Assembly (NCBI RefSeq): GCF_002797535.1
Contig: NZ_PGFD01000003.1
Coordinates: 338,000 to 401,999, forward strand
Source: Chryseobacterium geocarposphaerae
GTDB taxonomy: Bacteria > Bacteroidota > Bacteroidia > Flavobacteriales > Weeksellaceae
Direction: 5' to 3'
Length of the DNA: 64,000 nucleotides
Each line of letters starts with the position of its first letter. Within the stretch, counting starts at the first letter, position 1. Under the pieces are notes generated by a model, which worked only from the letters and a program-made list of their open reading frames with translations, was not told the DNA's origin and did not search any database. The position numbers and the translations under genes are program-made. Below are positions 8,918-17,873 of this stretch, one piece after another.

Positions 8918-10003
8918 CTACTCTGCTTTTAATTTCAATGATTGAAGAACTTTTTTCGGATCCTGAGCTTTAACTTGAACTTTCTGATCGTCTTTCACTT
9001 TTTGAACTCCCTCCAACAAGATTCTGTCACCTGTTGATAATCCAGAACCCACAACATAAACGTCCGGAAGCTCATAAGCCACCTTAATATTTCTGGATTT
9101 TGCCACTCCGTTTTTATCCACTACAAAAACATATTTCTGATCCTGAATTTCGTAGGTTGCTTTCTGAGGAATAATTAAAGCGTTTTTCAATGGCAAAGTC
9201 ATTCTTACCTTTCCTGTTTCTCCGTTTCTCAATAATTTTGCCGGGTTTGGGAACTTAGCTCTGAACGCAATATTTCCTGTTTCACTATCAAATTCCCCTT
9301 CAATGGTCTGAACTTCTCCTTTTTGTGGAAAAATATCTCCGTTTGCCATCACCAAGGAAACCTGATTGCTTCCTCTTGATGCTGCATTGGTCTGATAAGA
9401 AAGGTATTCCGGTTCTGAAACGTTGAAATACGTATAAACATCATTGTTATCAGAAAGAGAGGTCAGCAAGTCCCCTTCATCTACCAAACTTCCAAGTTTC
9501 AAAGGAATTCTGTCGATAATCCCTGAAAACGGAGCTTTAATGTCTGTAAATGATAAGTGTATCTGTGCCAATTTAGCTTCTGCATTTGCCGCATCCAATT
9601 TAGCTTTTGCCATTGCTCTTTCGTTTTTGGAAACGATGTTGTTGCTGGCTAATGTACTTGCATTTTTCAGTTCAATCGTAGCCTGGGCAACTTCTGCCTG
9701 GGCCTTCAGCAACTCTGCCTGATATAACTTCGGCATTATTCTGAATAATGTCTGACCCTGATGAACAAACTGACCCTCGTCTACGAAAATCTTCTCCAGG
9801 AAGCCTTTCTCCTGTGCACGAACTTCGATGTTCTTTACAGATCTGATCTGAGCCACATATTCTTTGTCAATCACCGTATCCATCACTACCGGAGTGGTTA
9901 CGGGATAAACTGCAGCTTCTTCTTTTTCTTCTTTTTTCTTGTTACAACCTGTGAACAATAAAAGACTGCTTAGCGCAATGCTTGCGACAACTCTTTTAAT
10001 CAT
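8918..10003 (-). CDS. Efflux RND periplasmic adaptor (MFP/AcrA family) lipoprotein
   Basis: The 361-aa adaptor has a lipoprotein signal (LLLFTGCNKKK). The usual order of domains follows. A first lipoyl half contains VRAQEKGFLEKIFVDEGQFV. An alpha-helical hairpin spans about residues 95-135, and the second lipoyl half follows (FTDIKAPFSGIIDRIPLKLGSL). A beta-barrel and a membrane-proximal domain complete the protein. It bridges the inner-membrane RND pump and the outer-membrane channel. It is the first gene of the three-gene efflux operon, and the RND gene follows after 88 bases. Confidence 0.94.
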   Translation of the reverse strand: MIKRVVASIALSSLLLFTGCNKKKEEKEEAAVYPVTTPVVMDTVIDKEYVAQIRSVKNIEVRAQEKGFLEKIFVDEGQFVHQGQTLFRIMPKLYQAELLKAQAEVAQATIELKNASTLASNNIVSKNERAMAKAKLDAANAEAKLAQIHLSFTDIKAPFSGIIDRIPLKLGSLVDEGDLLTSLSDNNDVYTYFNVSEPEYLSYQTNAASRGSNQVSLVMANGDIFPQKGEVQTIEGEFDSETGNIAFRAKFPNPAKLLRNGETGKVRMTLPLKNALIIPQKATYEIQDQKYVFVVDKNGVAKSRNIKVAYELPDVYVVGSGLSTGDRILLEGVQKVKDDQKVQVKAQDPKKVLQSLKLKAE

Positions 10004-10148
10004 AATTTCTAGAGTTTATGTAAATCGTTAATGTTTTAAATATGAAAATGGTAATAAGAGAATTTGCGGTGTGATGATTACCAACAAAGCACAACGCATG
10101 ACATTCCTGCTGAAAAACCAGCAGCAACTAAAATTCGAAAAATATAGT

Positions 10149-10538
10149 TTAAATTCTGATAGAACGGATCAGAATGAATCTTTTCACTGAGGAAAAGTCT
10201 GATAAAAAGCCATGAATAGAAGGCTTAAGCTTTTTGAAACTTTTTAACCCAAAAATATATACCAATGTGAAAACACTGGCAAAAACAACCATCGCCTCAA
10301 ACGTATCAGACAGCTGGAAATCATCTTCAGCAAGTTCTAATGAATAAGCATTGCTTATATCATCTGAGGTCTGCTGTATCGAAAGTTTTTCGTAGGTCTG
10401 ATTGAGTCGGTTTGCTCTTTTAGGTAAATTATGAGAGGAATGAGTATAGTCATTTCTTAAAGTTTTGACATTGATCTTGCTTTCCACTACGAATAGCAGA
10501 AAAAGACTGGTCAAAAAATACACTATATAATTTCTCAT
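10149..10538 (-). CDS. Small unknown protein with N- and C-proximal hydrophobic segments
   Basis: I do not recognise this 129-aa protein. It starts with a signal-like or membrane segment (MRNYIVYFLTSLFLLFVVES). A polar, Asn/Ser/Glu-rich central part follows, then a second hydrophobic stretch (AMVVFASVFTLVYIFGL) and a basic tail. That suggests two membrane spans with the polar part outside the cytoplasm. The open frame extends to a TTG, but the ATG at 10538 fits the hydrophobic N terminus. It lies 145 bases upstream of the efflux adaptor gene in the same direction, so it may share the transcript. A functional link to the pump is only suggested by position. Confidence 0.55.
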   Translation of the reverse strand: MRNYIVYFLTSLFLLFVVESKINVKTLRNDYTHSSHNLPKRANRLNQTYEKLSIQQTSDDISNAYSLELAEDDFQLSDTFEAMVVFASVFTLVYIFGLKSFKKLKPSIHGFLSDFSSVKRFILIRSIRI

Positions 10539-10553
10539 AATTTGAAGGCACAA

Positions 10554-10919
10554 ATGTAAGTCTTAGTTTGTATACATTTTGAAACAATTTCATGACAAAT
10601 GACATATATTAACAATATTTAACTTTCCTTTAAATATGCTGAATAACACCAACTGAATCACAAAGGATAAAATCCCAAAAAAGAGAATTATTATTTTAAA
10701 TTTGATTTTCAGTATTTTATATTTTAAACCCAATAAAAACGCTTTAAAAACAGAAGAATTTATAAAAAAAACAGAGAATCATAAGATATTTAAAAATTAA
10801 AAAATTCAATTATTTTAAAAACAACCACATAATTTATAATAAATTAACAGATTTTATCTAGAAAAGTAATAACTTTGCCAAACAAATCACACCAATGAAA
10901 CACACAAAAACAAATTATT
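10554..10919. other. AT-rich divergent intergenic region
   Basis: These 366 bases lie between divergent genes and are very AT-rich with long A and T runs. The only feature I can support is the -7 box TAACTTTG at 10870-10877, about 43 bases before the lipoprotein start at 10920. I see no clear TTG at the -33 position, no RNA gene and no open frame with coding character. Confidence 0.6.
10870..10877 (+). promoter_or_regulatory. Bacteroidota -7 box for the lipoprotein pair
   Basis: TAACTTTG matches TAnnTTTG. The expected transcription start would leave a leader of about 35 bases before the ATG at 10920. Confidence 0.5.
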
Positions 10920-11315
10920 ATGAAAAAAAAGGTTCTATTTTCAATATTCTTCATTCTTGCACTTACCGCCATCTCATGTAAGCATTCTACAAAAGAAAAT
11001 GAAGTCGTAGCTACAAAACCTTCTGTGGAAATAGCTAAAGACAGTATTACCAGAGCTACTTTTGTAGATGATTTTGGAGATCAGATGGAGGTTATGATCA
11101 ATCATACTCAAAGCACAGCCAAAGTATTTCTTAATGGGAAAACGTACGAGATAAAAAAAGTTGATGAACTCCCGGAATATACAGCGGCTAATGAAGAGTA
11201 CCAATATTCTGATATTCATGGAAATGTAACATTTCTAAAAAAGGACGCGGATATGGTTTTGTTTCATTACAAAAAGAATAAGGAAAACGGCCAGACAAAA
11301 ATGGCTTCTTACTAA
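10920..11315 (+). CDS. Small lipoprotein, possibly MliC-like (lysozyme-inhibitor fold)
   Basis: The 131-aa protein has a lipoprotein signal peptide with the lipobox AISC, then a short Lys/Glu-rich linker. The C-terminal 80 residues contain a VFLNGKTYEIKKV strand pair, a YQYSDIHGNVTF turn and a final DMVLFHY strand. This order resembles the MliC/PliC fold, where a C-x-(D/N)-G-K-T-Y-x-L-x-x-V motif precedes a strand that blocks the lysozyme active site. The match is partial and disulphide cysteines are missing, so the function remains tentative. It sits 30 bases before a META-domain lipoprotein gene in the same direction, so the two are probably co-transcribed. Confidence 0.6.
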   Translation: MKKKVLFSIFFILALTAISCKHSTKENEVVATKPSVEIAKDSITRATFVDDFGDQMEVMINHTQSTAKVFLNGKTYEIKKVDELPEYTAANEEYQYSDIHGNVTFLKKDADMVLFHYKKNKENGQTKMASY

Positions 11316-11345
11316 CAATGACCATTTCAATTTAAAATATATAAT

Positions 11346-11777
11346 ATGAAAAATCTACACAACTACATTATTATTTTCATCTTATCAATATTTCTTTTTT
11401 CTTGTAATACTGCAAAGCAGTCATCTAAAAATGATATTACAGGAAAAACATGGAAACTTACCGAACTCAATGGAAAGCCTATTCAGCTTAAAAATCCTAA
11501 AAACAATCCTTATTTCAAACTTAACACGAGCGATATGAGGTATGAAGGACATGCCGGATGTAATGGTATCGGAGGAACCTTTGAAATAAAGCAGGACATT
11601 ATGCGTATAAAATTCAACCAGGGAATGTCTACAATGATGGCTTGTGAGGATCTGGAAACTGAACAATTATTTTCAAAAGCTCTGTTAGCCGCAGATAATT
11701 ATTCTGTGAACGGTAATACCCTTACTCTTAACAAGGCAAGAATGGCTCCTTTGGCGAAGTTTGTTCTTAGCAATTAA
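11346..11777 (+). CDS. META-domain (HslJ-like) lipoprotein
   Basis: The 143-aa product has a lipoprotein signal (IFLFSCNTAK) followed by one META domain. The domain features are the opening TGKTWKLTELNGKPI, the central GHAGCNGIGGTFEI with the conserved G-x-x-G-C-N-x-x-x-G pattern, and TMMACEDLETEQLFSKAL. E. coli HslJ is a heat-shock, novobiocin-resistance-linked outer-membrane protein with this domain; no enzymatic role is known. It follows the MliC-like lipoprotein gene by 30 bases and is closed by a bidirectional terminator. Confidence 0.88.
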   Translation: MKNLHNYIIIFILSIFLFSCNTAKQSSKNDITGKTWKLTELNGKPIQLKNPKNNPYFKLNTSDMRYEGHAGCNGIGGTFEIKQDIMRIKFNQGMSTMMACEDLETEQLFSKALLAADNYSVNGNTLTLNKARMAPLAKFVLSN

Positions 11778-11797
11778 CACAAAATTCATATATAGTA

Positions 11798-11827
11798 AAA
11801 TATCGAGACATTACTGCCTCGATATTT
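11798..11827. terminator. Bidirectional terminator
   Basis: A 10-bp stem (aaatatcgag / ctcgatattt) with T-rich flanks on both strands lies between two convergent genes, the META lipoprotein and the FAD oxidoreductase. Confidence 0.8.
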
Positions 11828-11833
11828 TTTATT

Positions 11834-12871
11834 TTAGTCTATGAATCTTTCCCGATTCACTTCAGTTGGCAATGGGGAATTATTTTCCATAAAATCATAT
11901 AATACTTTGGAAAAATAGCATCCATTTAATATTCCTCTTGCTCCCAATCCGTTAAACACAAACATATTTGAATGCTCAGAATGTACTCCTATAATAGGCC
12001 TTCTATCTTTTACGGTAGGCCGGAATCCGAAATTCACTTCTTTTATTTCAAAATCATAAGGATAAAACTCAGCTAAACCATTCGTTAATTGCTGTATGGC
12101 AGAATCATCTATATGGCTGTGAAGTTGTTCCCGATCATAAGTCCCTCCATAAAAATACAAATCATTTTCTAATGGAAATAAAAAGTGTTTCTTTTTAATC
12201 GTAATATTCTGGGCTAAAGCTTTGGACAATTTAACTTTGATATGATGTCCTTTATTCGCATTCACAGGAATATCTGAAAAAAAAGGATTTTCCTTCACTC
12301 CCATCCCTTCACAAAAAATAATTTTTTTAAAATTAAGTTCTTTGTAAACAGATTCTCCGGCATTGACTTTGGAATAATCGAATTTTTCTTTGATCAGCTG
12401 TGATCTTTTTTCAAGAAAATCAAATATACCCATGAAAAATCCATTAACATTAAGTCGGGCAGATTGGTTTACCTTTCCTGTATTAAAATCGTTTTTTACC
12501 CCTTCTATGTGATCAAAATTTTCATCTAAAAAGTTAACCAGGTCTAAATTTTCAGATTTTTTCAGCCATAGCTTCTGTTCATTTTCGTCATGAAAAATTC
12601 TGTGGATAGGAGCTTCTATTAAATAATTCTTTCCTGTATAAGTTTCAATCTCCTTTAATGAATCTTTTAAAAAATCTATTTGTTCCTGGGCTTTCCAAAA
12701 AGTAGTAAACTTTTTTAAAACTACCGGGTTAATAATGCCTGCAGAGACCTGCGACGCACTTTTTTTTCCTTCAGAGAAAATCACAAAAGATTTATTGTTT
12801 TTAATCAATTGATGTGCTAAAAAAACACCTGCATATCCGTCACCAACAATTATATAGTCTACTTTTTTCAT
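11834..12871 (-). CDS. FAD-dependent oxidoreductase (DAO/glycine-oxidase-like)
   Basis: The 345-aa protein has an N-terminal Rossmann motif, VDYIIVGDGYAGVFLA (G-x-G-x-x-G), and the C-terminal GFRPTVKDRRPIIGVH followed by FNGLGARGILNGCYFS. This is the FAD-binding signature of the D-amino-acid-oxidase/ThiO superfamily. It probably oxidises an amine or amino acid, but the substrate cannot be read from the sequence. It lies downstream of gldN on the same strand with a terminator between, so it likely has its own promoter. No signal peptide is visible; it should be cytoplasmic. Confidence 0.82.
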   Translation of the reverse strand: MKKVDYIIVGDGYAGVFLAHQLIKNNKSFVIFSEGKKSASQVSAGIINPVVLKKFTTFWKAQEQIDFLKDSLKEIETYTGKNYLIEAPIHRIFHDENEQKLWLKKSENLDLVNFLDENFDHIEGVKNDFNTGKVNQSARLNVNGFFMGIFDFLEKRSQLIKEKFDYSKVNAGESVYKELNFKKIIFCEGMGVKENPFFSDIPVNANKGHHIKVKLSKALAQNITIKKKHFLFPLENDLYFYGGTYDREQLHSHIDDSAIQQLTNGLAEFYPYDFEIKEVNFGFRPTVKDRRPIIGVHSEHSNMFVFNGLGARGILNGCYFSKVLYDFMENNSPLPTEVNRERFID

Positions 12872-12954
12872 ATTAAAATCTTCTTAAAGGCCTCGTCTTC
12901 TACGTAAGTGCTTCATCATTCCCTTTATAACTAAGGGTACAATTTCAGAATAAA

Positions 12955-12982
12955 AAAACCTGAGTAAAAATACTCAGGTTTT
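12955..12982 (-). terminator. Terminator of the gld operon
   Basis: A perfect 12-bp stem (aaaacctgagta / tactcaggtttt) with a 4-base loop. On the minus strand it ends in a T tract. It lies 22 bases after the gldN stop. Confidence 0.85.
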
Positions 12983-13003
12983 ATATATGAATCAAATGAA
13001 ATA

Positions 13004-13942
13004 TTAATAATTCCACAATTCGTTTTCCATTTCAAGAATCTGTCCTTTGATTCTATCACTTTCTTCAATTTGTTCTTCAGCATTCCTAGGGACATAATCC
13101 TTAATGGTTCCATCTCCTAAACCGCTTGATGACTTATAGATTATAGAAGAGAATCTTCTTGCGTTAATGATATCATCGAAAGACAAATCAGCCGCTGAAT
13201 TTTTTCTGTTGAAAACGTAATTATTTGCTAAAATATCTCTTGCCTTTGGATAGTATACCCAGAATAGATCTACAAGATCATTAGCTCCTTCCATAAGTTT
13301 TCCTTCAGCATCTAGTCTACCGATAGATGTTGGATCTGGTCCCATTGCAGCAATTCCAAGAGGTCTGTATTTCATTTGGCCATCTCTCTTATCAATAAAC
13401 CACATACCCATGATTTTCAACACTTTAACTTTATCGGTTGTTGTTCTAATATGGTCAATTAGTCTTTTCTTCTCATCTTCAGTAAGTTGTCTTCCTGAAT
13501 TTAAAATATCAATTGCCTCTTCATCCATTCTTACACTCTCCAATTTTTTCTGAAGAGCTTCCTTGCCTAATTTTGTAGTAAAATTCTCGTCATCATAAAC
13601 CTCTTCAATTTGGCCATCCATTGCAGCATCTAAAAGAATTTGATAAAGAGATCTAGTATTTTTAGAAAGTAGTCCGTCCGGATTATCATAGTAGAATGGT
13701 TGATTAATTTTATCATTCAAATCTATAATTTCCCATACAAACATACTTTTTAATACGTCTTTATCATCTACAAAACCGTACTCTAGTGGCTTTACTTTAT
13801 TACTAATAACAGTATCTCCCACTTTTCTCATATTTTCAGCTCTCATCTGTCTGAATTCTTCCGGAGAAGAAGCATTTAGAATAGTCTGAGAAAATGCAAA
13901 CCCAGAAGCTAAAACTAGTAGACTGCTAATATATTTTTTCAT
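13004..13942 (-). CDS. gldN: Gliding motility / T9SS ring protein GldN
   Basis: This 312-aa exported protein has a signal peptide ending in ASGFAFSQ. Family features are the early VKPLEYGFVDDKDVLKSMFVWEIIDLN region and the central MWFIDKRDGQMKYRPLGIAAMGP stretch, both typical of GldN/PorN. GldN sits in the periplasm and, with the lipoprotein GldK, forms the large ring under the outer membrane that organises T9SS translocons. It is last in the gldKLMN order, 22 bases after gldM, and is followed by a strong terminator. Length and order match the family. Confidence 0.95.
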   Translation of the reverse strand: MKKYISSLLVLASGFAFSQTILNASSPEEFRQMRAENMRKVGDTVISNKVKPLEYGFVDDKDVLKSMFVWEIIDLNDKINQPFYYDNPDGLLSKNTRSLYQILLDAAMDGQIEEVYDDENFTTKLGKEALQKKLESVRMDEEAIDILNSGRQLTEDEKKRLIDHIRTTTDKVKVLKIMGMWFIDKRDGQMKYRPLGIAAMGPDPTSIGRLDAEGKLMEGANDLVDLFWVYYPKARDILANNYVFNRKNSAADLSFDDIINARRFSSIIYKSSSGLGDGTIKDYVPRNAEEQIEESDRIKGQILEMENELWNY

Positions 13943-13964
13943 AATATGAATTTACAAATTAATC

Positions 13965-15557
13965 TTATTGAACATTGATAGTTACTGGTGAAATTTCTTT
14001 CAATCTTTGATTTCCTAAACCAGTTGCCGTAGCTTGGATATCATAGATTTGTACAACATCACCCGGTCTAAGATTTCTCAATAAACCTTCTGCGGAAGAC
14101 AATCCACTACCTTGGATCATTGTACCTGCTCTACCTGGTAACTTCAATATGAAGCTATTTACTGTAAATGATACAGGGAAATCAAAATCTGGTAAAGTAG
14201 CTGTAACAATCTGATTTGGAATCGAAGTTGCCGGCATAAAATTAACAGCTTTACCTCTAATTTGCCCCTGCGGTCTAGGAATTCCTTTGATTCTGTATTC
14301 AAATACTTGAGATACAACTTTACCACTAGGCTCCCTTCCAGAAAGCGTCAGCTGAATAACATTTCCTGATTGTGGAGTAACATTCCATTTACCATTTCCT
14401 GTACTCTTAACAATTGCACCACCAGAAGCCGACAATGATAATTTAGCATTATCAGCACCTAAGATAGATCCAGACACTGGGTTTTCTAAACCTCTATACA
14501 TTACATTCATCTTATCAGCAGAAAGTAATAATCCTTTTTCAAGTTTTACTTCTTGCGGACCTGCGATTACATTATAAGTATGAGTCCAGGTGAAGGGTTG
14601 TGCTTTTCCGCTAGCATCAGTTAATGTAATTACACCACCAATTTTATGTTCTCCTAATCCTCCAGTATTTAAAGGAAGGAACCCTTTACCATTTTCCTGT
14701 CTGCTAACACCACTGATGTTAATCTTATTACTATTAGAATAGTTACCTAACATTACAACAGCTTCAGCTTTATTACCTGCAACGATATCCGTTGGAGCAG
14801 AAACAATAGCTTCATAACTAGTGAATTTGATACTCGCATCTACTTTCTCCTGAAGCATTAATGCCAATGCATCAGACTGTACGTTTCTTGCATCATTCTG
14901 GATAATTCCTAAATTAGAAATCGCTGCAATAAGCGGTTGGTGATAGAATTTATTCTGAAACCAAGTTTTTCCGTTCGGAGATTTTCCTTGAGGATATTCT
15001 GCAATTAAAGAAGTATTTGCTCTTTCAACCAATTTTGCCAAGTGTTGATCTCTTCCAAATGTATTATTGATATAATTTCTTACATCATCAATTTTAGCTT
15101 TTAATGCCAAAGCTTTTTTTGACGGACTGTTTTCGTCTCCTCCGTTGAAGAAGTATTCTGTAGTCGCTTCGTTATTATTCAATGCAGAGAAGTTCTCACT
15201 TACATCCATGTCTTTCCCGCTCTCATCTTTATCGTGGAATTCTGAATGTTTTTTAAGTGTAGTTTTTACTTCTTCTGCCTCTTTTACCAAACCGTCAATT
15301 TTATCTCTCAATATTTGATATTGTGCCCAAGGTTCTGCATAAGTATCAGGAACCTGCTGAGCTTTAGCCTCAAGTGTCTTTTCGAAGATATCCTTGTTCT
15401 TTTGCTCCGTTAGGTTACGGGTTTGGTTAAGAGATATTGTAGAGTCATAAAACGACCTGATAATTTCAACATCAATGTTTAGGGCCATCATCGCGATGAA
15501 CACCAAATACATTAGGTTGATCATCTTCTGACGTGGAGTCTGTTTTCCTTTTGCCAT
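13965..15557 (-). CDS. gldM: T9SS motor protein GldM
   Basis: The 530-aa protein has a short cytoplasmic N terminus, one membrane helix (about residues 14-33), and a long periplasmic part made of helical and then Ig-like domains. The N-terminal Arg9 is present (QTPR); in published GldLM work this residue pairs with the GldL membrane Glu. GldM dimers and GldL pentamers form the proton-driven rotary motor that powers type IX secretion and gliding. It lies between gldL (53 bases upstream) and gldN. Nothing suggests truncation. Confidence 0.96.
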   Translation of the reverse strand: MAKGKQTPRQKMINLMYLVFIAMMALNIDVEIIRSFYDSTISLNQTRNLTEQKNKDIFEKTLEAKAQQVPDTYAEPWAQYQILRDKIDGLVKEAEEVKTTLKKHSEFHDKDESGKDMDVSENFSALNNNEATTEYFFNGGDENSPSKKALALKAKIDDVRNYINNTFGRDQHLAKLVERANTSLIAEYPQGKSPNGKTWFQNKFYHQPLIAAISNLGIIQNDARNVQSDALALMLQEKVDASIKFTSYEAIVSAPTDIVAGNKAEAVVMLGNYSNSNKINISGVSRQENGKGFLPLNTGGLGEHKIGGVITLTDASGKAQPFTWTHTYNVIAGPQEVKLEKGLLLSADKMNVMYRGLENPVSGSILGADNAKLSLSASGGAIVKSTGNGKWNVTPQSGNVIQLTLSGREPSGKVVSQVFEYRIKGIPRPQGQIRGKAVNFMPATSIPNQIVTATLPDFDFPVSFTVNSFILKLPGRAGTMIQGSGLSSAEGLLRNLRPGDVVQIYDIQATATGLGNQRLKEISPVTINVQ

Positions 15558-15609
15558 TCTCTTTTCTTTTGTTTGATTAAATAATTAAAATTTAGAAATG
15601 GTTAAGAAA

Positions 15610-16299
15610 TTAAGACTTCATCGCAGTTAACATACCGCCATAAACTCTATTCAAATTATTTAAATTAGACGTTAAGCCTTGTAACTCTTGGTTGAATTTT
15701 GCAGATTGTTCAGCAGATTTTTGCATATCTTCAACATATTTGTTTGCAAATTCTGATTGTCTCTTTCCGCTTTCCAACTGCATTGCGTAAAGAGCATTCA
15801 TACTCTCCATATGTTGAGCAGCTTTATTCAACTGTTCATTATATTTATGAGTAGAAGCAGATACGTCTACTGTTTGGTTGATCTGATCTACAGAGTTTGA
15901 AAATTTATCGATTCCTGCTCTTAATCTATCAAATAGTTGAACATCAAGTTTAGCATCCTGTAACATTTTGTCAAGTTTACCAGAAAGCGAGTTTTCAAGT
16001 TCTGCTATATGATTATTATTTCTAGTAGAAACATTAGAATGTAACGGGTTAGGATTTGCATGCTTATCTAATAATTCAGGATAAACATTTTCCCAAGCAT
16101 AAGACTCTTCATTTTTCGGTGGATCGAAGGCAAAAATGATGAAGATGATAGCTTCAGTAATAAGTCCTACTGTAAGAGCAATATTACCATTAATAGGTCC
16201 CAGTGTAATGTGAGTAATTTTAAGCCAAGCTCCAAGAATTACAATTGCAGCACCGAATGAATAGAAGAAATTCATCCAAGCATCTTTAGTCTTAAACAT
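15610..16299 (-). CDS. gldL: T9SS motor protein GldL
   Basis: The 229-aa protein has two N-terminal membrane helices (about residues 14-29 and 38-57), then a cytoplasmic coiled-coil-rich tail. The functional residues known from the family, Lys27 (GAWLKITH) and Glu49 (VGLITEAIIF), are both in place. These sit in the membrane and are linked to proton flow through the GldLM motor. The gene lies 47 bases after gldK and just before gldM, the standard order. The tail has several Gln/Asn/Met-rich heptad-like helices. Confidence 0.96.
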   Translation of the reverse strand: MFKTKDAWMNFFYSFGAAIVILGAWLKITHITLGPINGNIALTVGLITEAIIFIIFAFDPPKNEESYAWENVYPELLDKHANPNPLHSNVSTRNNNHIAELENSLSGKLDKMLQDAKLDVQLFDRLRAGIDKFSNSVDQINQTVDVSASTHKYNEQLNKAAQHMESMNALYAMQLESGKRQSEFANKYVEDMQKSAEQSAKFNQELQGLTSNLNNLNRVYGGMLTAMKS

Positions 16300-16346
16300 A
16301 TAAGTTAGTTTTTTTTAATGTTAGTGTAAATTAGTTTTATTGGTTT

Positions 16347-17765
16347 TTATCTGTTTATTTTTCTTGGCTTTACTGCAGCTTCAGGGATATCCTGTACTGT
16401 TCTAAATCCAATATAACTTCTTGCAGAATCTTTTCTTTCCCAATCTCTCATACCTGTCATCAACATATACCCTACATCTTTCCAAGAACCTCCTCTTACA
16501 GATTTTCTAGTATCTGATTTATCTTTAGTAGATGGGTTAAGCGTAGATGTAAACACTGCAGATGAATTATTGTATCCTGATTCTGTCCATTCAGCTACGT
16601 TTCCAGCCATATCATATAAACCGAATCCGTTCTTTTTGAATTTCTTTACAGGAGCAGTGTATGTATAAGTACCTTTTTTCTCATCCTCCATGTAATTACC
16701 TCGTTTTGGCTTGAAGTTTGCAAGATAACAACCTCTGTCATCCATTAAATAAGGGCCTCCCCAAGGATAAGCTGCATTTTCTTTTCCTCCTTTTGCAGCA
16801 TATTCCCATTCAACTTCTGTAGGAAGTCTGAAAATCAAAGGTCTTTGTTTTCTTCTTTTTAAGCTTTCGTTGTAATCAGATTTTAGTTTAGTTCTGAAGT
16901 TACAATAGGCTCTTGCCTGATCCCAAGTTACTCCAACTACAGGATAGTCTTTATATGCCTTATGCCAGAAGTATTGTTCAAATAATGGCTCGTTATAAGT
17001 AAAGTGGAAATCTTTTACCCAAACTGTTGTATCAGGATAGATTGCAATACTTTCTCTTTTTAAATAATTTGCTCCTCTTTCATTATCAGCAATAGCTGCA
17101 TCCGTATCTCCCCACTGATAAGTATATTTTAATTTACTTACATCAAGGATTCTTTCGTTTCCTATTCTAGAAGAAGCTGGCAAATACATCGATTCTAAAA
17201 CCTCTGCATATTCTACATCCGGATACTTTGATGTATTCCAATGCAATGGAATTTTCCAGTCTAATTTCTTACTCGCATCGTAGCTTCCGTCATTTCCGCC
17301 ACCTTGGCCTTCTATATATTCTTGATATGGTGTTAAGTTGTCTTCTTTTTTAGCTAAGTAAGCATAGTCTCCGATACTAGCTCCTTTACCTTTCCCATCA
17401 CCTCCTTCACCTGCTGCTTCAGCAAGTAATGTTCTAGCGATAGAGTCTCTTACATAATTAATGAACAGTCTGTATTCTGCATTAGTAGTTTCAGCTTCAT
17501 CCATGAAGAAAGAAGAAACTGTTGTTGTTTTCAATGGTGCTTTTTCAGCAGAATTTGTTGGATCCTGATCTGCCATACCCGCAATAAACGAGCCGGCAGG
17601 AATTGCAACCATACCATAAGGTCTTTCCGCAACAAATGATTTTGCTTTTTCTCTTGGTATCAATTCTCCTTTCGTTCCTGGTTTCCCTACAGAAGAAGTA
17701 CCACCACCTGAACAAGATACCGACGCTACTGACGCAGACAATAATAAAAGAAATATCCTTTTCAT
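16347..17765 (-). CDS. gldK: T9SS ring lipoprotein GldK
   Basis: The 472-aa lipoprotein (VASVSCSGGG) has a formylglycine-generating-enzyme-like (FGE/SUMF) fold: GMVAIPAGSFIAGMADQ, DEAETTNAEYRLF, PVVGVTWDQARAYCNFRTKL, RLPTEVEWEYAAKGG, NVAEWTESGYN and SVRGGSWKDVGY. In GldK the enzymatic function is not thought to be retained; the protein binds GldN and forms the T9SS ring. It leads the gldKLMN block, 108 bases downstream of glmS. That gap could carry its own promoter. A 15-30 residue Gly/Asp-rich stretch (GEGGDGKGKGAS) is an acidic loop. Confidence 0.95.
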   Translation of the reverse strand: MKRIFLLLLSASVASVSCSGGGTSSVGKPGTKGELIPREKAKSFVAERPYGMVAIPAGSFIAGMADQDPTNSAEKAPLKTTTVSSFFMDEAETTNAEYRLFINYVRDSIARTLLAEAAGEGGDGKGKGASIGDYAYLAKKEDNLTPYQEYIEGQGGGNDGSYDASKKLDWKIPLHWNTSKYPDVEYAEVLESMYLPASSRIGNERILDVSKLKYTYQWGDTDAAIADNERGANYLKRESIAIYPDTTVWVKDFHFTYNEPLFEQYFWHKAYKDYPVVGVTWDQARAYCNFRTKLKSDYNESLKRRKQRPLIFRLPTEVEWEYAAKGGKENAAYPWGGPYLMDDRGCYLANFKPKRGNYMEDEKKGTYTYTAPVKKFKKNGFGLYDMAGNVAEWTESGYNNSSAVFTSTLNPSTKDKSDTRKSVRGGSWKDVGYMLMTGMRDWERKDSARSYIGFRTVQDIPEAAVKPRKINR

Positions 17766-17873
17766 GTTAATTTTTATAATTAAGCCGTAAATATATAATT
17801 TTTTTAAGAAACTTTTAAGATTTTTTTTGAAATAACGGAAGAAATCTAAATTTATTTTATTTACACCAAATTT

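Noticed and set aside
10149..10553. Start of the small membrane protein at a TTG five codons upstream
   Set aside because: The ATG at 10538 gives a clean hydrophobic N terminus, while the extra residues (CLQI) add nothing recognisable.
17766..17873. glmS ribozyme or riboswitch
   Set aside because: This 108-base gap lies after glmS, not before it, and the 26-base gap upstream of glmS is too short for a ribozyme.
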